Shown: positions 1 to 6,534 of the stretch, one piece after another | Layout: the number at the start of each line of letters is the position of its first letter | Position numbering within the stretch: position 1 is the first letter of the stretch | Assembly: GCA_022564085.1 (NCBI GenBank) | Contig: JADFMC010000112.1 | Span: 1-7,004, forward strand | Length of the DNA: 7,004 nt | Reading direction: 5' to 3' | DNA from: Fidelibacterota bacterium | GTDB taxonomy: Bacteria; Fidelibacterota; Marinisomatia; SCGC-AAA003-L08; TS1B11 | Made by a program: the position numbers and the translations under genes | Notes under the pieces: generated by a model | Told to the model about the DNA's origin: nothing | Seen by the model: the letters and a program-made list of their open reading frames with translations, nothing else | Database searches by the model: none

Positions 1-1
1 G

Positions 2-2497
2 AATCCAGAGCGTTCAGTGCGTGACGCTGTTGATACATTCCCAGAAGCTGAACGTGAGTTGGTGCAGCAGACATATGACTTCATTGACGAAACCGCTGAG
101 ACGTACCTGCGTCCGGCACTGGACTATCTAGGCATCAATGCTGACGAGGCGCTGATTGACGGGTATGCCCCTCATCTGTTTGTAGAACGGGTAGGTGCAA
201 AGCCTGGTGGGAAGGGTGGCGGACCGAGTACCCGCTTCCCCCACCGCGAAGACCAAGGCACATTGCTTGATGTTCTGGAGCGGCGTACCGATCTTGACCT
301 CCAGTATTGGGACATCACCGAGATGGCCGCACAGCATAGGATTGACGCACAGAGCTTCGCAGGGACGGTAGAGGCCATCAAGTACCTACGAGCCAACAAC
401 CTGATGAAGCCTAAGGGAACCGCAGGCACGGCGGGCTGGAAGTCTCCCGATCTACCCGCGTTCCGCATGGGCTCTAAGATGCAGGACTTTGTTGTTCACC
501 CTGAAGCGGTGAGGTCACTGGAGGCGATGTTCTCCCCCTCCGTTTTTAAGACGGTGGGAGTGCTCAAGGTGGCCGAGGCAGTGAGAGATACGGCCTTCAA
601 GGTGAAGGTGTTCGGCGGTGCGTTCCAGGCGATTGACTTCTCCTTCCGGTCCATCGGGCGTGGGTTTATTGAGACGCTTAGGGAACTCTCTCCGATACGT
701 GGGGCGCGGGGCGGCAAAGGTGTCCGTGTCACCCTGCCTAATGTCCCTGGTGCGGCTAATGTTCTCAGGCGTTCGCTCTTCTCACCGATTACTGCCGTTG
801 CTCGTGCTGCTCTCCCGGCCCTCGATAGGCGCATCGTCAATCTCCAGAATAACAATCCGATCTACCGTGTGTTTGTCAGGCGGGGCCACGGCGCTGGGAT
901 TGATCCTTCTATCGGGCAAGACGCTGTTAAGGGAACGTTGGGGAAGCTGGTCCCACAGACCGTTGGGGGCAAGCAGATACCTGGTGCGGACTGGGTACAG
1001 AACGTGCTGGACTTCATGTCTGGTGACGCATACGGGAGATACCATTCTCAGATGCTGGATCAGGGTTTGTTTGTTACCTGGCAGAAGCACGTTGACGCAC
1101 TTGGAGATAACGCTACTCTACGCCGTATCAAGGACATGGACGTGAACGGCGCCATCAAGGCAATAGAGGCAGACCCAGAAATTATGAAGGCCGTGGATGC
1201 TGCGGTGGAGGAGAACAACGTGTTCTTCTCTAGCGTCCAGCACTGGCAGTCAGCAATCCAGAACCCTCACGTCAAGGATGCTATGCGATTTGTGTTCTTT
1301 GCTACTGGTGAACTGGAGGGGCTGATAAGGATGCCGTTCCAGGCTCCTGCTGGGTTTGCTGGGGTGATTGGGACTACTGTTATCGCGGCGGAGTTGCTGA
1401 ATAGGAAGTTCACTGGTGAGTGGCTAGACCCCAGCCAGCTTTTGCCGTATGACCCAGAGAGCGGCGGATACAACACGCGCTTCTTGCGTCCCGAACTACC
1501 AGATAATTTCCGTGGCCCGAACGGGGAAAAGCAGTTCCTTGACCTGCTGGGCCAACTGGATGACGGAGCTTACCTGGACCCCGAATCAGCCCTGGATCCA
1601 TTCCAGCAGCAGATGGCGGTCCGCAACCTGATCACAGTTGGTCCCCAGGCGGTACAGCTGGAAGCATTTTACGAAACCGACAGCCGCTTCCTATTCCCTG
1701 AGTGGATCAACCGCCAGGTGCGCGAGGGGATGAGCCTGGGCAAGAACGCCCTGCGGCTGTCCGATCTGGTCAGTGTGGAAACGGAGATCGATTCCGGTGT
1801 TTACGAAGTTCTGCTTTCGGAAATGGGCAGCGAAGTCACACCCAAGAGGATCGGCCAGGGCGGGGAGTTCCCCACCGTGGAAATCAAGACCGGCGAGCAG
1901 ACCATCAAGCTCAGCAAATACGGTATCGCCCTGGCAGCTTCCTACGAGGCCATCCGCCGGGTGAAGGCCCCCATCTTTGCGGCCACCCTGCGCAAAATCG
2001 GCTTCTACATGGGCCGCCAGATGGTGGATGACGCCATCACCGCACTGGTGAACGGCACCGGCAACAATGACGCCGCAGCGGTAGACCAGGTGGCTGTAAC
2101 CGGCACTCTGGACTACAGCGACCTGATAACCTTCGACTTGAACTTCGACCCGTTCGAGTCGGACTATTGGGTAGCGCCCAAGGATGTGATCAAAACCATC
2201 CTGAATATGGTGGAGTTCAAGGACCCGCAATCCGGGTTTAACTACCAGCAGACCGGTGATCTGATCAGTCCCCTGGGCAACATTCTGCGCCGGTACGACG
2301 GCACCTTGCTGTCCACCGACCGCCTGGTGGGTTTCATGCACGACTTCGCCATCGAGAAGGTGACCGAGCGCAACGCCAGCCTGGTGGAGGTGGAGCGGAT
2401 CATCAACAAACAGATCGAAGGGACGGCCATATCCGAAATGGTGGGCTTTGCCAAGATCGACAAGGACGCCACCCGCGTATTGGATATTTCCTTCTAA
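2..2497 (+). CDS. Fused phage frame: large virion polyvalent-type protein (C-terminal part) joined to HK97-fold major capsid protein; 5' partial
   Basis: The frame is open to the left edge, so the true start is probably outside. The first possible start inside is GTG at 17, with no convincing Shine-Dalgarno; residue numbers count from it. Residues 1 to about 505 look like the end of a giant phage virion-associated protein. The signs are an inter-domain motif DGYAPH (48-53), a segment FVVHPEAVRSLEAMF (158-172), a helical stretch DAMRFVFFATGELEG (from 421), a hydrophobic segment (about 442-456), and a terminal motif YNTRFLRPELP followed by LDLLGQ (485 to about 513). Residues from about 515 to 826 match phage major capsid proteins of the HK97 fold, including GEQTIKLSKYG (626-636) and ASYEAIRR (641-648). 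They would form the icosahedral shell. The two halves differ in GC (hand counts about 53% against 60% near the junction), and AGG arginine codons are common only in the first. Such proteins are normally separate genes, so the fusion is odd. The capsid assignment is firm and the first-half assignment is moderate. Confidence 0.8.
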   Translation, partial: NPERSVRDAVDTFPEAERELVQQTYDFIDETAETYLRPALDYLGINADEALIDGYAPHLFVERVGAKPGGKGGGPSTRFPHREDQGTLLDVLERRTDLDLQYWDITEMAAQHRIDAQSFAGTVEAIKYLRANNLMKPKGTAGTAGWKSPDLPAFRMGSKMQDFVVHPEAVRSLEAMFSPSVFKTVGVLKVAEAVRDTAFKVKVFGGAFQAIDFSFRSIGRGFIETLRELSPIRGARGGKGVRVTLPNVPGAANVLRRSLFSPITAVARAALPALDRRIVNLQNNNPIYRVFVRRGHGAGIDPSIGQDAVKGTLGKLVPQTVGGKQIPGADWVQNVLDFMSGDAYGRYHSQMLDQGLFVTWQKHVDALGDNATLRRIKDMDVNGAIKAIEADPEIMKAVDAAVEENNVFFSSVQHWQSAIQNPHVKDAMRFVFFATGELEGLIRMPFQAPAGFAGVIGTTVIAAELLNRKFTGEWLDPSQLLPYDPESGGYNTRFLRPELPDNFRGPNGEKQFLDLLGQLDDGAYLDPESALDPFQQQMAVRNLITVGPQAVQLEAFYETDSRFLFPEWINRQVREGMSLGKNALRLSDLVSVETEIDSGVYEVLLSEMGSEVTPKRIGQGGEFPTVEIKTGEQTIKLSKYGIALAASYEAIRRVKAPIFAATLRKIGFYMGRQMVDDAITALVNGTGNNDAAAVDQVAVTGTLDYSDLITFDLNFDPFESDYWVAPKDVIKTILNMVEFKDPQSGFNYQQTGDLISPLGNILRRYDGTLLSTDRLVGFMHDFAIEKVTERNASLVEVERIINKQIEGTAISEMVGFAKIDKDATRVLDISF
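1529..1564 (+). other. Predicted junction between the two fused phage proteins
   Basis: Upstream, the protein reads as the closing motif of a polyvalent-type phage protein, in which LDLLGQ would normally be followed by more residues of that family. Downstream, from about DDGAYLDP, it reads as the N-terminal arm of a major capsid protein. The intervening residues (about 505-516) fit both. No stop, frameshift or ribosome binding site separates them. The first in-frame ATG after the junction is at 1613, inside conserved-looking capsid sequence, so the capsid gene has lost its start. The exact breakpoint cannot be fixed by eye. It could be illegitimate recombination at a microhomology or an assembly join. 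Confidence 0.55.
1562..2497 (+). other. HK97-fold major capsid protein domain within the fused frame
   Basis: About 312 residues make up almost a full short phage capsid protein; the usual size of this type is about 320-350. The N-terminal arm (DGAYLDPESALDPFQQQMAVRN) leads to a RFLFPEWINRQVREGM segment and then to the ALRLSDLVSVETEIDSG strand region. An acidic, beta-rich part ends in the GEFPTVEIKTGEQTIKLSKYG strands, which are probably E-loop or spine-helix-flanking sequence. The C-terminal part (NASLVEVERIINKQIEGTAISEMVGFAKIDKDATRVLDISF, residues 786-826) resembles the closing A-domain and P-domain region that ends many of these proteins. No obvious N-terminal scaffold or protease domain is attached. 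The downstream connector-like gene supports a phage capsid over an encapsulin. Confidence 0.8.
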
Positions 2498-2505
2498 CTG
2501 TCCTG

Positions 2506-2562
2506 GGCCGGCGCCGGGCGAGAGGCTCCTGTGATCCGTGGTTGAAGGAGCCTCCGCCGGCC
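2506..2562 (+). terminator. Long bipartite hairpin after the capsid gene (partial terminator or mRNA-stabilising structure)
   Basis: An outer stem pairs GGCCGGCG (2506-2513) with CGCCGGCC (2555-2562). The inner stem pairs GAGGCTCCT (2522-2530) with AGGAGCCTC (2546-2554). Both are perfect, giving 17 base pairs with an 8-base bulge on the 5' side and a 15-base loop. The structure starts 9 bases after the capsid stop and ends 40 bases before the next start. What follows (GGTCATTTGT) is a poor U-tract, so it is not a canonical intrinsic terminator. It more likely acts as a leaky terminator or a 3' stabiliser that gives capsid mRNA in excess over downstream genes. The inverted repeat is certain and the role is inferred. 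Confidence 0.6.
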
Positions 2563-2602
2563 GGTCATTTGTCCCGTAGCAAGTTCAGCAAAGGAGTTTC
2601 CC

Positions 2603-2908
2603 ATGGCCGAAAAAACAATAGCCGTCAAGTTGGCAGCCAGGCTGGAGGCGGAGGGCCGCGGTTTCTGCGATCCCAGCGAGCCTCGCAATGGCGAGATAAT
2701 CACTGCCCGCAACTACGGTTCCGGCGGTTATCTGCGGGTGCACCCCAGCGGCTTCGTCCAGGCCCTGATTCAATCGGGCGCCTTGATCAAAGTGAGTGTC
2801 AGCAGTCGCGAGGCAACCCCTGAGACAGGTCCGGATCCAGGTGGCCGGAAGGATTCGCCGGCCCGCGGAGGGCGCAGAAGCCGCCGGACCGGGAGGCGGG
2901 AAGAATGA
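2603..2908 (+). CDS. Small phage structural-cluster protein of unknown function
   Basis: This 101-residue protein has a strong ribosome binding site, AAGGAG at 2591-2596, six bases before the ATG. The N-terminal two thirds contain a possible small beta-rich domain, including MAEKTIAVKLAARLEAEGRG and a segment ending in VQALIQSGALIKVSV. The last 30 residues are low-complexity and strongly basic (GGRKDSPARGGRRSRRTGRREE) and probably disordered. It sits between the capsid gene and the connector-like gene and overlaps the latter by ATGA, so the two are probably translationally coupled. In many tailed phages a short, poorly conserved protein occupies this slot, as a capsid accessory or DNA-packaging protein. 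The Arg-rich tail could contact packaged DNA or the capsid interior, which is speculation. I do not recognise the family. Confidence 0.75.
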   Translation: MAEKTIAVKLAARLEAEGRGFCDPSEPRNGEIITARNYGSGGYLRVHPSGFVQALIQSGALIKVSVSSREATPETGPDPGGRKDSPARGGRRSRRTGRREE

Positions 2909-3333
2909 TATCAGACGGCGCCCATGTACGCGCACTGGGGGGGCTGCCCGGCAGTTTCGACGATACTATCCTGGGAAATTTTTTCGGTCCGGCGGCCCTG
3001 AGGTTGCAGGAATGGGTGGGGGCAGCCGCTTACGATGATGCGGAGCAGGGCACCCCCAGCGACCCGGACCGGGCGGCGGCCCTGAAGGACGCGGAGGCCT
3101 ACCTGGTGCTCTATTTCGCCGCGCCCCGCATGAACATGGTGATGGCTGACGGCGGGATCGTCACTTACAGGATCGACGGCACCTCAGCGGACGAATTTAC
3201 TTTTCTGAAACCTCAGCAGCTGGAAGAGCTGCGCCAGGTGTGGCTACGGGACGCGGTCAGCGCCTGCCGGCCGTACATTATCCAGGCCGGGGTGACCGTG
3301 GGAGTGTCGCCGGCCGCCGATGACAAAACATAA
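2905..3333 (+). CDS. Putative phage head-tail connector or head-completion protein
   Basis: This 142-residue protein starts at an ATG that overlaps the upstream TGA (ATGA at 2905-2908), with GGGAGG at 2891-2896 eight bases upstream. It appears largely alpha-helical. An N-terminal segment (VRALGGLPGSFDDTILGNFFGPAALRLQEWVG) is followed by an acidic linker rich in Asp and Pro. A second helix pair (RAAALKDAEAYLVLYFAAPRMNMV) and a short beta hairpin come next, and then a long helix (LKPQQLEELRQVWLRDAVSACRPY). A helical bundle with a small beta hairpin, directly after the capsid gene, is typical of gp6/gp15-type connectors that dock on the portal. The assignment rests on size, layout and neighbourhood, with no recognised signature motif, so it is moderate. 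A different head-completion protein remains possible. Confidence 0.55.
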   Translation: MISDGAHVRALGGLPGSFDDTILGNFFGPAALRLQEWVGAAAYDDAEQGTPSDPDRAAALKDAEAYLVLYFAAPRMNMVMADGGIVTYRIDGTSADEFTFLKPQQLEELRQVWLRDAVSACRPYIIQAGVTVGVSPAADDKT

Positions 3334-3348
3334 CGAGGAGATACCGAG

Positions 3349-5130
3349 ATGGCATTAATGAGCAAGCCGACAGATGACCCGAAAGTCAGCCGCTGGTGGT
3401 GGCGCCCTTTGCGGACCTGGGTCTATGGCCTGGTGGACCCCCTCTGGGCAGCATTCCGGGGGGAGAACAGCGATGATATTGCCCTGAGCAACGTAACCAG
3501 CATTAACGGTGTTTCGTCAACGGAGCTGACAGTGCTGGACGGCCTGACGGCCACCACCGCCGAGCTAAACCTGCTGGCAGGGTTGACCGCCACCTCAGCC
3601 GAGCTTAATAAAGCCGACCGTAGCGCGTCCGATGGCCTGGCCGAAGCATCCCGCAATCTGGTACTGGACGCTAATAGGGACTTGCTAGGCAAGCGCTTCG
3701 ACATCAACCAAAGCCTCTTAGAAGCCATTGCCGGCGGCCCTTCTCTGTGGTTCAACGGCACGGACGATTATGTAGAGCGGGATGTGCAGGTTGTAAGCGG
3801 ATATCCATTTGTCCTGCTGGCTGTATTCCGAACCGATACAACGGTGACGAATATTCTGGTCTCGCTCATGGATAAGAGTGTCCACAATATACAGTTCTAT
3901 TTGCGGATTGCATCATTCGGGACCGTGGAAATAGGTGCTCGTAACACTACCAACCAATCGGTGACCTCCACAGAAACATACAACGATGGGAAAACTCATA
4001 CGGCCCTGGCAATCTTTAGATCGGCAACAGACCGGGAGCTGTTCGTTGATGGAGCCAGCGTGGCCAGCGATACGGCTTCGGTGATCTATCCCAGCAGTGT
4101 GGACAGGTATTCCGTAGGCCGGTTCGGGGACGCCTCGCCCGACCAATATTTCAAGGGGGAGATATTTCTGGCCCAAGTCTTTGACCGGGGCTTGACGGCC
4201 GATGAAGTGAAGGCCTATTCCTCCGGCGCCTTGCCGGACTATAGTGAAATAGGTGCTGCCGATACCGACCTGGTGGCCAACGGCGACGACTGGACCGGGG
4301 CCACCGGCTCCACCCCGCCCAACAGCTGGAGCGACTCGGGCAGCGCCAGCGTCACCTACATCCTCCGGGACAACACCGGCGTGGCCAATATGGATGACAA
4401 GGTGCTGGAGATCGATGTCAGCGGCTCCGGTTCCAAGACCTTATCTCAAGGGGTATTCCAGACCGGCAAGCGCTATCGGGTAACCTTTGCCTACCGCAAC
4501 CTGGACGGGTCCGGGGGCGCTACCAAGGTCACCTTTGGCAGCCCCGCCAACAGCGCTACGCTGCAGAACACCACTATCGCGGGCGACGGCATCGTCTTCA
4601 CGCAGGATGTGTTGGCCGACGGCCCGGACCTGGCCTTTGAAGTGACCACGGATGGCGCGTTGCAGATTGACGACGTTCAGGTAGTGCAGATCGGCTGTGT
4701 ATTGGCGCTCAGGCCCGGGGGCATCGGCCATTTACAGTGGCAGGACGCCGGTGGCAACGAGCTACATGGGACTGTGACCGGCGCGCAGCCCGGCCGTCTG
4801 CCAATCGATCACGTTGAGCGATATATTAGAAAAGGTATAACCGCCGATACCACACTCACCGCAGTAGTTCCGGCCGGTTACCGGATTCGCAGCATTATTG
4901 TAGAGGAAACGGCCGGCAACGCCATCACCGGCGGGCTGAAGATTGGCACCAGCGCCGGCGGCGCCCAGGTGGTTAACGCCCAGGCGGTAGGGGCCAGCGC
5001 CCTGGTGGATTGTGCCCTGGGCGCCCGACTGTTCAGCTTGACCACTGCCCAGACGCTGTATGTTGAGGATGTGACCGCCTGGAACAGCGCCAGCATCGAT
5101 CTATACCTGGAAATGGAAAGGATCAAGTAG
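3349..5130 (+). CDS. Phage tail fibre or receptor-binding protein with AELN repeats and LamG-like lectin domain
   Basis: This 593-residue protein starts at the ATG at 3349, with GAGGAG (3335-3340) eight bases upstream; an ATG at 3358 is a weaker alternative. Residues 1-50 contain a Trp- and aromatic-rich stretch (WWWRPLRTWVYGLVDPLW, 16-33), perhaps the virion-attachment end. Residues 54-90 hold three degenerate repeats ending in AELN, common in tail fibres. Residues 131-293 resemble a LamG/concanavalin A-like lectin (LWFNGTDDYVE, GKTHTALAIFRS, LFVDGASV, VFDRGLTADEV). Residues 305-447 look like a jelly-roll carbohydrate-binding domain, ending LQIDDVQVVQ. Residues 450-593 start with ALRPGGIGHLQWQDAGGNELHGTV, as in other phage fibres, and end in a beta-rich tip. 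A role in binding cell-surface glycans is likely. There is no visible enzyme signature and no signal peptide. The lectin part is clearly lower in GC than its flanks, suggesting module exchange. Confidence 0.8.
   Translation: MALMSKPTDDPKVSRWWWRPLRTWVYGLVDPLWAAFRGENSDDIALSNVTSINGVSSTELTVLDGLTATTAELNLLAGLTATSAELNKADRSASDGLAEASRNLVLDANRDLLGKRFDINQSLLEAIAGGPSLWFNGTDDYVERDVQVVSGYPFVLLAVFRTDTTVTNILVSLMDKSVHNIQFYLRIASFGTVEIGARNTTNQSVTSTETYNDGKTHTALAIFRSATDRELFVDGASVASDTASVIYPSSVDRYSVGRFGDASPDQYFKGEIFLAQVFDRGLTADEVKAYSSGALPDYSEIGAADTDLVANGDDWTGATGSTPPNSWSDSGSASVTYILRDNTGVANMDDKVLEIDVSGSGSKTLSQGVFQTGKRYRVTFAYRNLDGSGGATKVTFGSPANSATLQNTTIAGDGIVFTQDVLADGPDLAFEVTTDGALQIDDVQVVQIGCVLALRPGGIGHLQWQDAGGNELHGTVTGAQPGRLPIDHVERYIRKGITADTTLTAVVPAGYRIRSIIVEETAGNAITGGLKIGTSAGGAQVVNAQAVGASALVDCALGARLFSLTTAQTLYVEDVTAWNSASIDLYLEMERIK
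3508..3618 (+). repeat. Three degenerate 11-13-residue AELN-type tandem repeats in the fibre gene
   Basis: The units are GVSSTELTVLD, GLTATTAELNLLA and GLTATSAELNKAD (protein residues 54-64, 65-77 and 78-90). The last two are nearly identical in protein, but their DNA has diverged (different codons for Leu, Thr and Ala), so the repeat is old rather than a recent duplication. Repeats of this type form slender shafts in tail fibres and are a useful signature of phage fibre proteins. Confidence 0.8.
3739..4227 (+). other. LamG/concanavalin A-like lectin module, lower GC than its flanks
   Basis: Protein residues 131-293 form the lectin module. In 3781-4020 I count about 47% GC, against about 63% in 4261-4500 of the same gene. 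Codons such as TTT, ATA, AAA and TAT are frequent inside and scarce outside. The composition change matches the domain boundaries, which fits import of a receptor-binding module from a different phage or host. Counts are by hand over short windows. Confidence 0.5.
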
Positions 5131-5636
5131 GGTTAAAGACCGGGTACCCGGATCGGCTTTTCCCAAGCGATCTATTCCCACGGCCCGAATTATTTGAACC
5201 ATCTGCCGGCCCCTCCGTCCCGCATTAAGACTGCTTCTGACCCACCTCAAACCCGCAACTAATCCCACCTCCCCCACCATATCGCGGAGGGTCCCGGCCG
5301 GTTCAAGTTAAATGTTCCGGCTAGGGGACAAAAAACCGGTGCGCCTTCAATCTAAGGTGTGGGATTTCATTTTACCGCAGTTGCGTTCGGGGTGTGTGTC
5401 CGTGAGTGTCATCGGCAGTTCGCTATGAGCCCCGGTAGTCCTACTTTTGCGCCTGGTTGGGGCCGTCCCTCTGTCTAGGCAAAATTTTTTGGCCGTGTCC
5501 GTCAACTCTTCTTGCTTACCGGCGCTAGCATTTTGATTTCCCATAATCGAACCTGCAATATCCGGTAGCAAAAATCGCCTAAAAACTGTTGTCTGCCTGG
5601 TGTGTAAATTGGAGGCACAGGCACAGACCTCTGATA
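5131..5636 (+). other. 506-base region with no supported gene; probable phage-chromosome boundary
   Basis: No open frame here has both a ribosome binding site and protein-like sequence. Just after the fibre stop lies a short palindrome CCGGGTACCCGG (5140-5151). It sits inside a weak stem that pairs AAAG and CCG (5135-5142) with CGGCTTT (5154-5160) and is followed by one more T. This could be a poor terminator. About 5160-5280 is C-rich on this strand (28 C against 5 G in 5221-5280). The sequence then becomes G/T-rich from about 5370 to 5470, with a possible nested stem CGGGG (5388-5392) to CCCCG (5430-5434). A decayed gene, an attachment-site flank or a small RNA are all possible. I see no tRNA, no matched att repeat and no convincing promoter. 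Confidence 0.5.
5591..5628 (+). promoter_or_regulatory. Possible mRNA hairpin carrying a Shine-Dalgarno-like GGAGG in its loop
   Basis: GTCTGCCTG (5591-5599) can pair with CAGG (5618-5621) and CAGAC (5624-5628), with a two-base bulge. The 18-base loop contains GGAGG (5611-5615). The next in-frame ATG, at 5637, is 21 bases after GGAGG, too far for normal use unless the RNA folds. The dyad is real but short, and the role is speculative. Confidence 0.3.
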
Positions 5637-6434
5637 ATGGGAATACTGCGATCTATAAATGGTGCGATGAGGCGGCAGGCCCTGTGTATGCTGGTCATTC
5701 TGGCCACTGCGGCCGTTAGCGCCCAGCCTAGTCCACCCCGTACCGAACACTTCCGCGATGAAGACGCATTCAAACGGGGCATCAGCCTGTTTCCCTTCGA
5801 GATACATGACGCCGGCTACCTGAAAGTCACCTACGACGGCCAACGATTCGTACAGGTGATGGCCTGGTATACCGCCGGTGATTCGCTGCTGAAAACTCGC
5901 ACCTACGAGTACTGGCCGGACGACCTCTCCGTCAAGCGCATGCTGGAGCTGACGCCCGACAGCGTCGTGGTGCGGGAGCTGTTGTTCGGCGATGAGGTGC
6001 GCTCCCGCCGGTTTATCGAGTATGTCTACGGCGTCGAGTTTGTGACTGATTTCCGGGACCGCTTCACCGAGGTGTTCTACGATACCGCCAGGGCCACGGT
6101 AGCCTTCAAGATCATGAGCACCCGCGGGAACCTGATCGGCGCTATCTTTTTAGACTACGACAGCCTGGGCTACCTGACCAATGAAACCTGGTTTCAGGGG
6201 GAGGAGATGCGGCGGGTGCGGGAGTTCCGCTACATTTTCCATCGGGATAGCGGTGAGCAGGAGGTGATCGAGCGGGGCCGGGAGGGGCAGGTGGTCAGCC
6301 ACGTGCGGATCAAGACCAACCCTCATCAGCGGATACCGGTTGCCGGGCTGGGGGTCGGGGTGGAACAGCTGCTGGATGGCTCGTCGCCGTCGCCGATAGA
6401 GGCCCCACTCGATACGGTCGGTACCCAGCCGTAA
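5637..6434 (+). CDS. Secreted protein of unknown function
   Basis: The start chosen is the ATG at 5637, giving 265 residues. The frame stays open upstream to a TTG at 5589, and an ATG at 5667 also gives a textbook signal peptide, MRRQALCMLVILATAAVSA with likely cleavage before QPS. None of the three has a well-placed Shine-Dalgarno, so the start is uncertain, but export is well supported. The mature part (about 235 residues) is rich in beta strands of the form Y-x-x-x-Y-D/W, for example YLKVTYDGQRFVQVMAWY, TRTYEYWPDD, FIEYVYGVEF and AIFLDYDSLGYLTNETW. This is reminiscent of the strand repeats in YwqK/MORN-like antitoxin-fold proteins. The tail is Pro/Ser-rich. There are no lipobox, membrane segments or catalytic motifs. 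It probably belongs to the bacterial host. I do not recognise the family. Confidence 0.75.
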   Translation: MGILRSINGAMRRQALCMLVILATAAVSAQPSPPRTEHFRDEDAFKRGISLFPFEIHDAGYLKVTYDGQRFVQVMAWYTAGDSLLKTRTYEYWPDDLSVKRMLELTPDSVVVRELLFGDEVRSRRFIEYVYGVEFVTDFRDRFTEVFYDTARATVAFKIMSTRGNLIGAIFLDYDSLGYLTNETWFQGEEMRRVREFRYIFHRDSGEQEVIERGREGQVVSHVRIKTNPHQRIPVAGLGVGVEQLLDGSSPSPIEAPLDTVGTQP

Positions 6435-6503
6435 GCTCCAGAGGGGTTGTCCCGGCCGAACCCGGCCCGATGATCCCGGAATCCAGCCCGGAGCATAAAT
6501 TTT

Positions 6504-6532
6504 TTGCAGGTCGAGCTGGTTAACGGTATACT
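6504..6532 (+). promoter_or_regulatory. Sigma70-like promoter for the exported protein gene at 6611
   Basis: A -35 box TTGCAG (6504-6509) is separated by exactly 17 bases from a -10 box TATACT (6527-6532). An A/T run (TAAATTTTTT) directly upstream could act as an UP element. Transcription would start near 6539-6540, giving a leader of about 72 bases. The boxes and spacing are seen in the sequence; activity is inferred. Confidence 0.6.
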
Positions 6533-6534
6533 GG

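Noticed and set aside
618..1145. 175-residue + strand open frame within the first long gene
   Set aside because: It overlaps the polyvalent-type protein in another frame, has Ser/Arg/Leu-rich shadow composition, and no Shine-Dalgarno.
1691..2341. 216-residue open frame on the - strand opposite the capsid domain
   Set aside because: It lies entirely antisense to a well-recognised capsid protein. Its His/Val/Gly-rich composition is a mirror of GC-rich codons, and there is no ribosome binding site.
1562..2497. Encapsulin nanocompartment shell instead of a phage capsid
   Set aside because: Both share the HK97 fold, but the neighbours (connector-like gene, AELN-repeat fibre protein) are phage-type, and no cargo enzyme with a targeting tail is seen.
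5135..5161. Intrinsic terminator after the fibre gene
   Set aside because: The stem is short and bulged and the T-run is mostly inside the stem. It is mentioned in the gene-free region but not called separately.
5347..5571. 74-residue - strand open frame in the gene-free region
   Set aside because: No ribosome binding site, low protein-like character and no recognisable motif. The ATG-stop span is within chance expectation.
6444..6463. Terminator after the secreted protein gene (GGGTT/AACCC stem)
   Set aside because: Only five base pairs, and the nearest T-run is about 35 bases further on, next to the promoter.
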